Position numbers and translations under genes: made by a program. A stretch of 64,000 nt of DNA from Marinibacterium anthonyi. Its GTDB lineage: Bacteria; Pseudomonadota; Alphaproteobacteria; Rhodobacterales; Rhodobacteraceae. This document shows, piece after piece, positions 40,081 through 48,275 of the stretch. Each line of letters begins with the position of its first letter. Position 1 is the first letter of the stretch. The notes under the pieces were generated by a model, which did not search any database, was not told the DNA's origin, and saw only the letters and a program-made list of their open reading frames with translations. Location of the stretch: NCBI GenBank assembly GCA_003217735.2, contig CP031585.1:3521501-3585500 (forward strand), written 5' to 3'.

Positions 40081-40988
40081 GTGCCTAGCCCAACGAGGGC
40101 GAGTGCATCGGGTGGCGCTGGCAGGGCGAGGTTCAAAGTTCCGGTTTCGAAACTCTGCCCCAGGGAAATGGCGAGCTTGCCGAGCGCCACCGAAACTGGT
40201 GTCACGCCGTTCCCCAATGGCATGTCAAGAGAGATGAGGCGTGCCAATGTTTGCTTTGCCTCTGTATCCACTATTGGACCGTTTCTGGCGGCCAGCCCGC
40301 GCACGCAGCAATCAACGAGCGGGCGGAACGGCTCCATCAGGTCGTCGGCCAGGGCAAAGGCATTGCCCCGGTTGGAATGATGCAAACCGATGGTTGGATG
40401 CAGACCGGCGGCAACAACAGCGCGTGCGGCGGTCGCCCGCAGGACGGTGTAACCGTAGTTCAACATCGCATTAAGATCGGGCACCGTGCGGTCCCGTCTG
40501 AAATCTTCGCCCATCATCCGAGGCCAGTAGTAGCGTGCAGCCTGAGCCTCGACATTGGTACTGTCGCCGCTGGTGACCTTGCGCTTGAGCATGGCGACGG
40601 GTGCGTGAGCTTCCCCCATCGCCCCCAACGCGGCAGCCTGCATAGTGATTTTAGAAATCACCACCTGCTTCCATGCCTGTTTTCTAAACGGGACCTTGCT
40701 CTGCCACTGAGCGCGTAACCGGGCGCCCTGGGCATGATGCCCCTCAAGAGGCAGGAGAACCGAGCGCGGAGCATGGTTGGATCCGCATAGAACAACTGGC
40801 GCCCCACGGTCCGCAAGTTCGGTCAGCAGCGAAGTGGACCACGTTGTACCATGGGCGTGAACGATGACCCCAACGATCCGATCCAGCGGGACGCGACCTA
40901 TCTCCTCGGCTCCTTCACTGATTTTCAGAAAGCCCCGTTCACGCGACAGATGCCGCCCGTCCGTAGCGATATCCACGATCTGATCCAT
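40077..40988 (-). CDS. cas1: CRISPR-associated endonuclease Cas1
   Basis: Cas1 is the integrase that inserts new spacers. The product has 303 residues of type II form: 'IVDIATDGRHLSRERGFLKI' at the N-terminus, 'VVLCGSNHAPRSVLLPLEGH', and catalytic residues in 'ARYYWPRMMGEDFRRD'-type context (Glu helix nearby), 'GLHPTIGLHHSNRGNAFALA' (His) and 'DDLMEPFRPLVD' (Glu, Asp). It lies between cas9 and cas2 with only 60 bases to the cas9 stop. There is no csn2 or cas4, which defines subtype II-C. Confidence 0.95.
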   Translation of the reverse strand: MDQIVDIATDGRHLSRERGFLKISEGAEEIGRVPLDRIVGVIVHAHGTTWSTSLLTELADRGAPVVLCGSNHAPRSVLLPLEGHHAQGARLRAQWQSKVPFRKQAWKQVVISKITMQAAALGAMGEAHAPVAMLKRKVTSGDSTNVEAQAARYYWPRMMGEDFRRDRTVPDLNAMLNYGYTVLRATAARAVVAAGLHPTIGLHHSNRGNAFALADDLMEPFRPLVDCCVRGLAARNGPIVDTEAKQTLARLISLDMPLGNGVTPVSVALGKLAISLGQSFETGTLNLALPAPPDALALVGLGT

Positions 40989-41048
40989 ATCTCATTCTTC
41001 CAAACCCTCGGAAGGATGGCATATTTCGCCGATTCGGGCGAATCGGGG

Positions 41049-44000
41049 TCAATGTGTCTCCGCGCCTCCATCCCGGAGGCGACCAATTTCATCGACGGAA
41101 ACGCGGCGGATGCCCGCCTTGTGCATCGGCCCCGGACTCATCCGAAACAAAGTAAAACTGTCGTTTGGATCACGATCCCGAGCGTCCGCGTTGCTTTCCA
41201 AATGAGATGCCAAGAACAATATCCCCGCTTGATTGAACTTCTGCACATAACAGATTACCGTCTCGCCATTCCGCTCCAACGCCACCATGTCGCGCTTGAA
41301 GGTCCGTAGCAGGCGTTTAGCTGCTGGGTGAGGGCGTTTTTCGATGCCGGCGTGGGCTTCATAGGTTGTGACAACCTGTGGCTTCACCTTGCCATCCGGC
41401 AGGCGCCAAAGCTCATAGCAATGATTGCTGTCCCCCTTGTATGCCTTTAGAGGTCCACCTTCCGAACGGGTGCCGATTTCGACACGGGCGCTTTCCTGCA
41501 AAGTCTCGATCAACCGGACTCGGCGAAGGCCCTGATAGGCGCCCGCCTTCTCGGCAAACTGCCTTAGGGCGGCTTCGAATGCCTTGCCCTCTTTGCCACG
41601 GGTGGCGATTTCTAGCGCCTTTTGCAGTTGCGGGTCACGGATATTCTTTCCCTTGGGTGTCACGGCGATATCGCTAGGTTTCAATGACAACAGTGGGGTG
41701 CGGCTGACCACTGTCATCGCATCAACGACCCCATAAGCGGTGTCGTTGTGCAACTGTCCGGCTGTGCTGTCACGCCCCTGCTTTCGGCCTTCCCGGTCGA
41801 TGCGACCGTGGTCGGCGCGGTGGCTGACAATGATCTTGTCGAGTTGAACACGTAAATCGTCACGAAACCCCTCCCATGGCGGTGGCGTATCGCGGGCGAT
41901 AAGTTCGGCGGATTGACCCGCAGCCTCACCCTGACCGGCGGCACGGCTGATCCGATTCAGCAGGCTCCGGTCTGTTGCAGCCACCACAGCAGCGTCGATG
42001 GCATGATGACGGTGATCGGTGCGGTTCTTGGCCTTGACCGCGCCGCGATCCTTGTCGCTCAGCAGAGAATTTAGACCCCAGTGCCGCCGCAACATTTCGG
42101 TCAGTCGCCCTGGTACCACCCAGACATGGCCTCCCTCGGAAAAGAGCGTGTCCATGTAGGTGCGGGAAATCCGAGCGAGATACTGGGTATCTACAAGTGC
42201 CCGGTCGAGAAAGTCTTTTTCACCCTCAAATCGCTCCATCGCGTCCGGTGCAAAGCGCCAACGCTTGTTCTCGGGCAGGTTCTTCAGTTTGGCCTCGATT
42301 GTATCCCATTTCGGGGCGTCGCCCCAAGCCTTCCAAGGGGTCTGGTTGCGTTTTTCACGGTTGGCTTCTTTCAGGCAGAGCGTTCGGTTGGCAAAACTGT
42401 CATCCAGCGTTCGCGAATAGGGCAGGATGTGGTCCACATCGCACGAGCCGTCGAAGATCATTGTCGCGCTGATGCGTTCACCGGTATAGGGGCAGAAGCG
42501 GCGCATCGCGTCTTCCGGATTCAGATCTTCCCATAGACGGAGAAGCATCCGATTACGTCCGTTATCCTCGATACCGAGTTCCTCGAGCTTCTCACTCCGC
42601 TTCTTCGCCGCCTCTGTTGTATCGCGGATGCGCTTAATCGCGTCCCGTTTCTGTTGTTCCGATTGTTTCAACTCCCGCGCCAGTTCCAAGACGATCTGGT
42701 CAGGCTTGCCATAGGTCTCGATGATCCTGTTCACCAACCGCCGCAATTGGTTCAGTCCGATATGCACGGTCGGATTGGTGATGCGGCCGTAGCGGGTAAC
42801 CTCGTCGTCGTTTGCGTCATAGGTGCCGGGGATAACATGGCGATCCAGAACCTCGCCGTAATACGGCAGACGGTCCAGGCATTCGCCCGTCCGCTGGTCC
42901 GAATGGTGCCAGCCGCAGGCAGCGACGGCTTCCGCATAGGTAACGACATCCGCCTTCAGTCTTTCCAGAATGCTAGTGGTGGCGGTCTGTCCCAGCCGCC
43001 CGAAGCCTTCGGGCAGAGGGGCGTTTGCCGTGGCCTCGGCATGGTTTCGGTCGATCGAATAGGCCTGCATCAGCCAATCAACGAGCGCGGCATGTTCAGC
43101 CTCGCTCTGGACCTTGCGAACACGCGAGACCACCTCCCATTGTGCGGTCGCGTCCAACGTGGACCAGCGCGGGCCGAAACGGTCAGGATGGGACAAGCTG
43201 GATCGAACTGGATCACAGGCGATAGCATCCCGGACGCCGGTTTCGAGTGTGAAGCGTTCCCCGTCGCGCAATTTCAGAGTCCTCGCCAATGCGGGCAGTT
43301 TCATAGCCATGGACTTCAGCGATACTGTAGGCTTTTTGTTGTCCAGCACGTAGATGATCTGATCGCGTTCCTCCAGCGTGAGTCGTCGGGTTTCGCGCCC
43401 GTCCGCTATGACACGTAACTGGTTTACTGTTTCATAAAGGACCCGGGCCTGTGTTAGCGGGTGCGCCTTGGGCAGACGTTCTTCGGAGGTGAACAGGCAC
43501 AGACCGACTTTCGGTTCCTTCAGTGGGCGCTGGTAGAAAATCTTTTCAAAGATCAGATCATGCAGATCTTCAGTCAGTTCTGGGTGAAAGTTTGCTTGCG
43601 CTGCCCAGAGCTTGCGGAACTCTTCTTCCAGGTGTTTCCGGTCTGGGTAGAAGTCGTAACCGGCCTCTTCCTTACCGTCCGGCCCGTCCCGATTGGCGAT
43701 AGAGAGGCGGGTGCGCACGGTAGGCACATGGCGCGGGTCGACAGCCCGTTGGCGCCGCTTGTGAAGAAACTCGCCATAGGTTCGGGCGCCGTTAGCCAAA
43801 ATAGCCAGATCCAGTCGCGCTGTGGCATCCTTGATTTTGCCGCTTTCATTATCGCCCCAATCCGTCTTGCGGTTAGATTTGAAACCACGACGTTGGTTGA
43901 TGTGAAACAGCGCTCGTCCCAGATGGGTCAGCGGCAGGATCTGATCTAAACCAGTAGCCCGCAGTTCATAAGGGTCCAGAAGTTCCAGCGCTTTTGCCTC

Positions 44001-44270
44001 TTCAGGGGTGGAAGGCATCAGGCCAGCATTGGCGAGAACCTTCATCAGCGTGGCGCGACGGCGCAGATAGCGGTCACGCCGGCGACGCATGGCGCGCGCG
44101 GCACGGCGATCCACGGCCAGCGACGCTCTGGATTTTGGATCGCGGCCATCAGAGAAGATGCGCACACCGCCGGCCAAGACACCGTTTATTCGCACTCTGG
44201 CATCGGCTCTGTCAGTTTCACAGAGCCACCAACCGATGGAATTCGTTCCAATATCCAAGCCCAGCCGCAT
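41049..44270 (-). CDS. cas9: CRISPR-associated endonuclease Cas9 (type II-C)
   Basis: This crRNA-tracrRNA-guided DNA nuclease has 1073 residues, the compact II-C size. RuvC-I is 'MRLGLDIGTNSIGWWLCETD' (D6). The Arg-rich bridge helix is 'DRRAARAMRRRRDRYLRRR' (54-72). RuvC-II is 'IVLELARELK' (E529). HNH is 'CDVDHILPYSRTLDDSFANR' (H614). RuvC-III is 'HRHHAIDAAVVAATD' (H756, D759). All catalytic positions are intact. The ATG at 44270 has GGAGGATGAA upstream. It is divergent from the tracrRNA gene, whose promoter lies 60-90 bases away. The PAM cannot be read from sequence. Confidence 0.98.
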   Translation of the reverse strand: MRLGLDIGTNSIGWWLCETDRADARVRINGVLAGGVRIFSDGRDPKSRASLAVDRRAARAMRRRRDRYLRRRATLMKVLANAGLMPSTPEEAKALELLDPYELRATGLDQILPLTHLGRALFHINQRRGFKSNRKTDWGDNESGKIKDATARLDLAILANGARTYGEFLHKRRQRAVDPRHVPTVRTRLSIANRDGPDGKEEAGYDFYPDRKHLEEEFRKLWAAQANFHPELTEDLHDLIFEKIFYQRPLKEPKVGLCLFTSEERLPKAHPLTQARVLYETVNQLRVIADGRETRRLTLEERDQIIYVLDNKKPTVSLKSMAMKLPALARTLKLRDGERFTLETGVRDAIACDPVRSSLSHPDRFGPRWSTLDATAQWEVVSRVRKVQSEAEHAALVDWLMQAYSIDRNHAEATANAPLPEGFGRLGQTATTSILERLKADVVTYAEAVAACGWHHSDQRTGECLDRLPYYGEVLDRHVIPGTYDANDDEVTRYGRITNPTVHIGLNQLRRLVNRIIETYGKPDQIVLELARELKQSEQQKRDAIKRIRDTTEAAKKRSEKLEELGIEDNGRNRMLLRLWEDLNPEDAMRRFCPYTGERISATMIFDGSCDVDHILPYSRTLDDSFANRTLCLKEANREKRNQTPWKAWGDAPKWDTIEAKLKNLPENKRWRFAPDAMERFEGEKDFLDRALVDTQYLARISRTYMDTLFSEGGHVWVVPGRLTEMLRRHWGLNSLLSDKDRGAVKAKNRTDHRHHAIDAAVVAATDRSLLNRISRAAGQGEAAGQSAELIARDTPPPWEGFRDDLRVQLDKIIVSHRADHGRIDREGRKQGRDSTAGQLHNDTAYGVVDAMTVVSRTPLLSLKPSDIAVTPKGKNIRDPQLQKALEIATRGKEGKAFEAALRQFAEKAGAYQGLRRVRLIETLQESARVEIGTRSEGGPLKAYKGDSNHCYELWRLPDGKVKPQVVTTYEAHAGIEKRPHPAAKRLLRTFKRDMVALERNGETVICYVQKFNQAGILFLASHLESNADARDRDPNDSFTLFRMSPGPMHKAGIRRVSVDEIGRLRDGGAETH

Positions 44271-44327
44271 TTCATCCTCCTACGAGTCCTCTTGAGCAGT
44301 CTCTAAACAGAAATTGGCTTCTGCAAA

Positions 44328-44356
44328 TTGAAAATGTGATCGAACTATGTTATGAA
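44328..44356 (+). promoter_or_regulatory. Promoter of tracrRNA
   Basis: TTGAAA (44328-44333) and TATGAA (44351-44356) are separated by exactly 17 bases, a good sigma-70 match. The expected start at about 44362 coincides with the beginning of the anti-repeat. Confidence 0.75.
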
Positions 44357-44361
44357 TGGCC

Positions 44362-44445
44362 TGTTCAGAATTCGCGGTCGAGCCGTTAACAAGCTCGAAG
44401 TAGCACCACATTGAGACGCGTCCTACGGGGCGCGTTTCCTTTTTT
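44362..44445 (+). ncRNA. tracrRNA for the type II-C system
   Basis: CTGTTCAGAATTCG (44361-44374), then CGGTCGAGCCGTTAAC to 44390, matches the reverse complement of the CRISPR repeat with a few changes, giving an anti-repeat of about 28 bases. A nexus-like region follows, AAGCTCGAAGTAGCACCACA. The gene ends in a terminator hairpin ACGCGTCC-TACG-GGGCGCGT and then TTTCCTTTTTT. It is read on the plus strand, opposite to cas9, and needed for crRNA maturation and Cas9 loading. Confidence 0.9.
44416..44445 (+). terminator. Terminator of tracrRNA
   Basis: 8-bp stem ACGCGTCC with GGGCGCGT around a TACG loop, followed by TTCCTTTTTT. In type II systems this hairpin is also part of the mature tracrRNA bound by Cas9. 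Confidence 0.85.
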
Positions 44446-44529
44446 GGCATCGAGCGCGTTAGTTTCAGACTTGTTGAGCCAAGGAATTCCTCGGGAACTA
44501 CTCTGGCGAAAGCGTTCAGCATGGCGCCT

Positions 44530-45225
44530 TCACTCCTCGGCTGTATGCCCCCACCACATCACTTTGCCGATGACGTTGACACCGTCCCAGGCCGCTGGAT
44601 CAACGACTTCCGGCGCCACATCCGGATTATCTGAAATCAAGAACACCGTGCCCATGTTCCGCGCGATCCGCTTCACGCGGGCACCTTCTGATGTCGTGAA
44701 GGCGTAGATCGGGTTCTTTCGACCTTTTGCAGTTGCCCGCTCCTGAGGAAGCTCCTTCTTGGACGTGTCGATCAGAAGCATATCGCCAGGAGAGATCGTT
44801 GGCATCATGCTCTCGCCAAGTTCGCCGTTTACGACCCTGGCCAGGACGGCGTCGGACGGCGACACGCCGATCTTCCGCAGCCATTCCCGGCGGAACGCGA
44901 GGTGGTCGACAACGACGTCGCCAGAGTTCACCGAACCATTGCCGGCTGACAGCGATGCGCCAAAGAGAGGAACGTGTGCGAAGTCGTTGCCCTGTATCTG
45001 AATTTGCGTGACCGGGCCGGTTTCGCGTTTCGGCCCGATGTAGAAGTCAAACCCCAGAGCTCTGGATATTTTCTCTGCACGCTCGATGTTCGGTACGGTG
45101 CGCTTGTCATCATTCCGGACAACTGCTCGGAGATAGCCCTGGCTCCAACCTTGCCGGGCTTCGAAGCTGTTCACGTTTTCCCCTAGCTCGGCGAGGCGAG
45201 CTTCCACGAGCGACGCGAAGTCCAT
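44530..45225 (-). CDS. Prophage S24-type (LexA/CI-like) repressor
   Basis: The product has 231 residues. The N-terminal part 'NVNSFEARQGWSQGYLRAVV' is a helix-turn-helix-like DNA-binding region. The C-terminal peptidase S24 domain has the catalytic Ser 139 in 'GELGESMMPTISPGD' and Lys 185 in 'GARVKRIARN'. A possible autocleavage dipeptide Ala-Gly is in 'SLSAGNGSV' (94-95). It is the first gene from the left end of the Mu-like prophage and transcribed leftward, as repressors are in Mu-like phages. Three operator-like sites lie in the divergent promoter region at 45245-45318. Confidence 0.88.
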   Translation of the reverse strand: MDFASLVEARLAELGENVNSFEARQGWSQGYLRAVVRNDDKRTVPNIERAEKISRALGFDFYIGPKRETGPVTQIQIQGNDFAHVPLFGASLSAGNGSVNSGDVVVDHLAFRREWLRKIGVSPSDAVLARVVNGELGESMMPTISPGDMLLIDTSKKELPQERATAKGRKNPIYAFTTSEGARVKRIARNMGTVFLISDNPDVAPEVVDPAAWDGVNVIGKVMWWGHTAEE

Positions 45226-45244
45226 GGCTTCTCCTGAAATCCAA

Positions 45245-45261
45245 GTTGGGAAAATGCCCTA
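45245..45261 (+). promoter_or_regulatory. Operator-like site 1, GTTGGGAAAATGCCCTA
   Basis: One of three related 17-base sites between the divergent repressor and Cro-like genes. Consensus is GTTGGGNAAATGCCNAA. It is placed to overlap the leftward repressor promoter. Confidence 0.6.
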
Positions 45262-45279
45262 CTCAAAAACATCTTGCAA

Positions 45280-45296
45280 TTTGGCATTTCCCTAAC
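45280..45296 (-). promoter_or_regulatory. Operator-like site 2 (inverted)
   Basis: Reads GTTAGGGAAATGCCAAA on the minus strand, matching sites 1 and 3 at most positions and in the opposite orientation. Confidence 0.6.
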
Positions 45297-45301
45297 ATAC
45301 A

Positions 45302-45318
45302 GTTGGGCAAACGCCAAA
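45302..45318 (+). promoter_or_regulatory. Operator-like site 3, GTTGGGCAAACGCCAAA
   Basis: Third related site, just upstream of the rightward Cro-like gene at 45334. The trio is the expected architecture of a phage immunity region. Confidence 0.6.
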
Positions 45319-45333
45319 CGTTGGATTTGGGGC

Positions 45334-45582
45334 ATGACAAAAGAGCAGCTTCTGAAAATAGGCCATGTTTACGCGGCACACACTGGGCTGAAGATGACCA
45401 CGCTAGGTGTCTACGCCGCGAACGACGGGAAGTTCTTCAAGCGGCTTGAAGCGGGGGCAAGCTGTACGCTGGAGACAGCGAGCAAAGTGTCCAAGTGGTT
45501 CTGGGAGAACTGGAAGGAAGACCTGGATTGGCCAGCGGGCATCGAGCGGCCCAATTCCAACGATCCGAAGGAGCAGGTGTAA
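45334..45582 (+). CDS. Small Cro-like DNA-binding protein candidate
   Basis: The product has 82 residues from the ATG at 45334 (MTKEQLLKIGHVYAAHTGLK). The segment 'TTLGVYAANDGKFFKRLEAG', followed by CTLETASKVSKWF, fits a compact helix-turn-helix. It is divergent from the repressor with three operators between, so it is probably the early lytic regulator or Cro/Ner equivalent. The stop (TAA) overlaps the ATG of the next gene. The assignment rests on position and weak sequence features. Confidence 0.65.
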   Translation: MTKEQLLKIGHVYAAHTGLKMTTLGVYAANDGKFFKRLEAGASCTLETASKVSKWFWENWKEDLDWPAGIERPNSNDPKEQV

Positions 45583-45890
45583 TGGAACACCAGGTCCAGC
45601 AATCCGACCAGATCGTTGAAGTGCCAGAAGCCACTCAACCCACCGCACCAATCGCCGAACTCGGGCCGAAGCCTCGAGCAGTCCCCCCGTCAGAAGCCAC
45701 CACTCACGGACCCGAACGGGGGGCCGGACCGCGCGCAGGCAAGTTGCGCGCGATCTGGATCCGGGTGCGCCGCGCTGAGCGTCGGTTTTCGGCCAGCATC
45801 TGGGGCGACTTGCTGGGAGCGTTCTGCCTCATCCTAAGCTGGATCATGATCCTGATCGCAGGCGGCGTCCTTTACGGGACGGGGTACTGA
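45582..45890 (+). CDS. Small prophage membrane protein
   Basis: The product has 102 residues from the ATG at 45582, overlapping the upstream stop (TAATG). The N-terminal 45 residues are Pro/Glu/Ala-rich; a basic segment 'GKLRAIWIRVRRAERRFSAS' precedes one hydrophobic helix 'LLGAFCLILSWIMILIAGGV'. Early-region phage proteins of this form can act at the membrane on superinfection or host physiology. Function is unknown. Confidence 0.6.
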   Translation: MEHQVQQSDQIVEVPEATQPTAPIAELGPKPRAVPPSEATTHGPERGAGPRAGKLRAIWIRVRRAERRFSASIWGDLLGAFCLILSWIMILIAGGVLYGTGY

Positions 45891-45892
45891 CA

Positions 45893-46072
45893 GTGCCAAC
45901 CGTCAGCCTCGCATCACCGCGTTTGCAGAAAGGCCCCTCGCCGTTCCACGGCAAACCGTTGTGCATTGCCGAGGCGGTGACTGGTCATGAGGTTGGTTTC
46001 GTTCGGCGCGACATAAACGGCACCAGGCACGTCTCCAAAAGCAAAATGAAAGACCTGAGCGACAATGGCTGA
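45893..46072 (+). CDS. Small prophage early protein (59 residues)
   Basis: This short frame runs from a GTG at 45893 to the TGA at 46072, overlapping the start of the ParB gene. The product reads 'PTVSLASPRLQKGPSPFHGK', then 'LCIAEAVTGHEVGFVRRDIN', and ends 'HVSKSKMKDLSDNG'. It fills the space between two genes with tight overlaps, which supports it as real. No domain is recognised. Confidence 0.5.
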   Translation: MPTVSLASPRLQKGPSPFHGKPLCIAEAVTGHEVGFVRRDINGTRHVSKSKMKDLSDNG

Positions 46073-46928
46073 GATCCTGACCACCATTACCGAAGTCCGT
46101 ATCGAAGAAATCGTTGTGAAGGATCGTTTGCGGCCCGTCTCCGAGGCAGGAGTTGCGGCAATCATCGCATCGGTCGGCGAGCTCGGCGTGATGAAGGACT
46201 CGATCCACATTCGGAAGGTGAAGCACCGTAAGGGGGAACTGGTCCTGATGGCCGGCGCGCACCGTCTAGCAGCCGCCAAACAGATTGGATGGGAGACTGT
46301 TAAGGTCACCTGCTGGACCTGCAACGATGACTTCGCCAGGTTGATGGAAATCGACGATAACCTGGCCGGCGCCGAGCTTACCGCCCTGGATACCGCAGTG
46401 TTTCTCGCAGCTCGGAAACGACTCTACGAAAAGATGCACCCGGAGATGGCGGTTGGTGGTTTTCGCGGGAACCAACACACCGGAAATCTGGTCCCGGACA
46501 TCATGTCCTTCACCACATCAACCGCCGAAAAGTTCGGCCTCACGGAGCGCCATGTGCGCCGCCTGGTCTCCGCCGGAGACAACCTCGGGCCCGACGAAGT
46601 CCGCCGCCTCAGAGCAGCTCCGAAGCCAGTCGCCCTCAAGGACATCATGGAGATCGGCAAGGTAGGCAATCCGGCCGAGCGCTATCACGTTGTCGATCGT
46701 TTGGCCGATGGCACCGCGAAGAACGCGTCTGCGGCCCGCAAGCTTTGGAAGGCCGAGCAGGGGCTGGCCCCTGCCCCGGCAAGCCCGGTGGACACCGCAT
46801 TCTCGAAGCTGAAAGACGCCTGGGATCGGGCGCCAAAGGAGGCATGCCTGAGGTTCTTGGAAGAGCGCGGCGATGCCATTGACACGCTTCTCAACGATCT
46901 GGGCCGCACGGGGGACCGCGATGGCTGA
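46065..46928 (+). CDS. ParB/Spo0J-type nuclease domain protein (prophage)
   Basis: The product has 287 residues. The ParB N-terminal domain is 'VSEAGVAAIIASVGELGVMK', 'DSIHIRKVKHRKGELVLMAG' and the GxHR motif in 'AGAHRLAAAKQIGWETVKVT'. It continues with a helix-turn-helix region 'AEKFGLTERHVRRLVSAGDN'. ParB-like proteins with this layout are found in the early region of RcapMu-type Mu-like phages, where they may regulate or help transposition. It overlaps the start of the chimeric MuA gene (ATGGCTGA). Confidence 0.85.
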   Translation: MAEILTTITEVRIEEIVVKDRLRPVSEAGVAAIIASVGELGVMKDSIHIRKVKHRKGELVLMAGAHRLAAAKQIGWETVKVTCWTCNDDFARLMEIDDNLAGAELTALDTAVFLAARKRLYEKMHPEMAVGGFRGNQHTGNLVPDIMSFTTSTAEKFGLTERHVRRLVSAGDNLGPDEVRRLRAAPKPVALKDIMEIGKVGNPAERYHVVDRLADGTAKNASAARKLWKAEQGLAPAPASPVDTAFSKLKDAWDRAPKEACLRFLEERGDAIDTLLNDLGRTGDRDG

Positions 46929-47754
46929 CGGTCCCGACAAGGAATGGTGGACAGCGGCGGAACTGGCCGAAGCCGGGCTACCGGACGTCCCCACCACAAA
47001 GAGGCGGGTCAACGCCATGGCCAACCGCGAGGGCTGGGCCAAAATGCCCGGCAAGGTGCGGCGCCGAAAGGGCGCTGGCGGCGGCATGGCGTACCACTGG
47101 ACTGTCCTGCCCCTGCGCGCCCGAACAAAGCTTGGCGTTCGCCTTTCCCGGGACCGGAATGAACCTTCCACGCGAACCCGTGAAGAGACCTGGGCCCTCT
47201 TCGAGACCGCCAGCGCATCGGCGCAGACGAAGGCACGCGGCCGTCTCCAGGCCTTGATTGCGGTTTCCGATCTCGAGACCGCCCTCCCGACCAGGTCAGA
47301 CGCTGTGCAAGCCGTGGCCGACGACAGGAAATTGTCTTCGCGGTCGATCTGGAATTGGATCGAGCGGGTCGGGTTCCGCAAACTCGGCTATGAGCCGGGT
47401 GAGGATACGGCGGGCCTCCTACAGACCAGCGTCGTGGCCTTTCAGGCCGATCACGACCTCGTCCAGGACGGGCTGGTCGGCCGCGCCACGCTCTCGACGC
47501 TGCAGCGGATGCTGGACGCCCGGACGAAGATTGCCGCCCCCGTGGCCACCGCCGGCGCCGGTGCCACCGTCGAGGCAACCGACCTGCCGGACGCCGCCCC
47601 CGATCTGGCATCCCTCCCGGACTGGATCGGCTGGGTCGTCCTCGGCCTCGGGCTGCTCTGGCTTGCCTGGCGGCTCTGGTCCTACCGCGACGCCGTGGCC
47701 GCCCGCGTCCAATCCTTCGCGCCCCGTCTGGCCAACATCTTGAGGAGCTTCTGA
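46921..47754 (+). CDS. Chimera: MuA transposase N-terminus fused to endolysin C-terminus
   Basis: The product has 277 residues. Residues 1 to about 70 are the MuA DNA-binding winged helix ('EWWTAAELAEAGLPDVPTTK', 'RRVNAMANREGWAKM'). Residues 85-150 enter the next MuA domain ('AVADDRKLSSRSIWNWIERV'). From about residue 151 it abruptly becomes a peptidoglycan-binding domain ('VVAFQADHDLVQDGLVGRAT', then LSTLQ), an Ala/Pro linker and a membrane helix 'DWIGWVVLGLGLLWLAWRLW', as in the C-terminus of phage muramidases. The MuA catalytic core is absent. The join at about 47370 is in frame, so an internal prophage deletion is the simplest explanation. Confidence 0.82.
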   Translation: MADGPDKEWWTAAELAEAGLPDVPTTKRRVNAMANREGWAKMPGKVRRRKGAGGGMAYHWTVLPLRARTKLGVRLSRDRNEPSTRTREETWALFETASASAQTKARGRLQALIAVSDLETALPTRSDAVQAVADDRKLSSRSIWNWIERVGFRKLGYEPGEDTAGLLQTSVVAFQADHDLVQDGLVGRATLSTLQRMLDARTKIAAPVATAGAGATVEATDLPDAAPDLASLPDWIGWVVLGLGLLWLAWRLWSYRDAVAARVQSFAPRLANILRSF

Positions 47755-48275
47755 TGTCCGCCGCCCTGATTTCCCTTGCCGCCGAACTCGGCGCGCCGCT
47801 TGTCGTGAAGGTCCTGAGCAACAAGCTCGGCGATACCACCGGCAAGATCGCCGGCGAAGTGCTCCGCGTCATTGCGGACAGTGCCGGCGTCGGCATCGAA
47901 GACCTCGACCATGAGGCGCAACAGCATCCGGAGGTCGTACGCGCCGCGATCATGGAGGCAGAACCGGTCGTGCCGGAGTTGATCCGGGTCTACGAGCAGG
48001 AGGCCCGGAACCAGCAGCTCCTGATCGAGACCGAAGGCAAGGACCCCGCCTGGATGCGCGCCTGGCGCCCTCTGGGCATGTACCTGATCGGCTTCCTCTG
48101 GCTCTGGAGCGTCGTCGGTCTGCATGCCCTGAACGCCATCTTCAAGATCGCGTTGCCGCCGATGGACTACTCGGTGCTGCTGCAGCTCAGCGGCCTCTAC
48201 ATGGCGCTCTACATGGGCGGCCACACCGTCAAGGACTTCGCCACCAAATGGGCCGGCAAGGGGAGCCCGGGGTGA
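47754..48275 (+). CDS. Holin of three-transmembrane type (GTA-holin-like)
   Basis: The product has 173 residues. The N-terminal half is helical ('LGDTTGKIAGEVLRVIADSA'), with 'WMRAWRPLGMYLIGFLWLWS' and 'VLLQLSGLYMALYMGGHTVK' as membrane helices. This is the 3TM holin family used by Rhodobacter gene transfer agents and related phages for lysis. It is translationally coupled to the chimeric gene (TGATG), which supports that the chimera's C-terminus came from an endolysin. Confidence 0.85.
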   Translation: MSAALISLAAELGAPLVVKVLSNKLGDTTGKIAGEVLRVIADSAGVGIEDLDHEAQQHPEVVRAAIMEAEPVVPELIRVYEQEARNQQLLIETEGKDPAWMRAWRPLGMYLIGFLWLWSVVGLHALNAIFKIALPPMDYSVLLQLSGLYMALYMGGHTVKDFATKWAGKGSPG

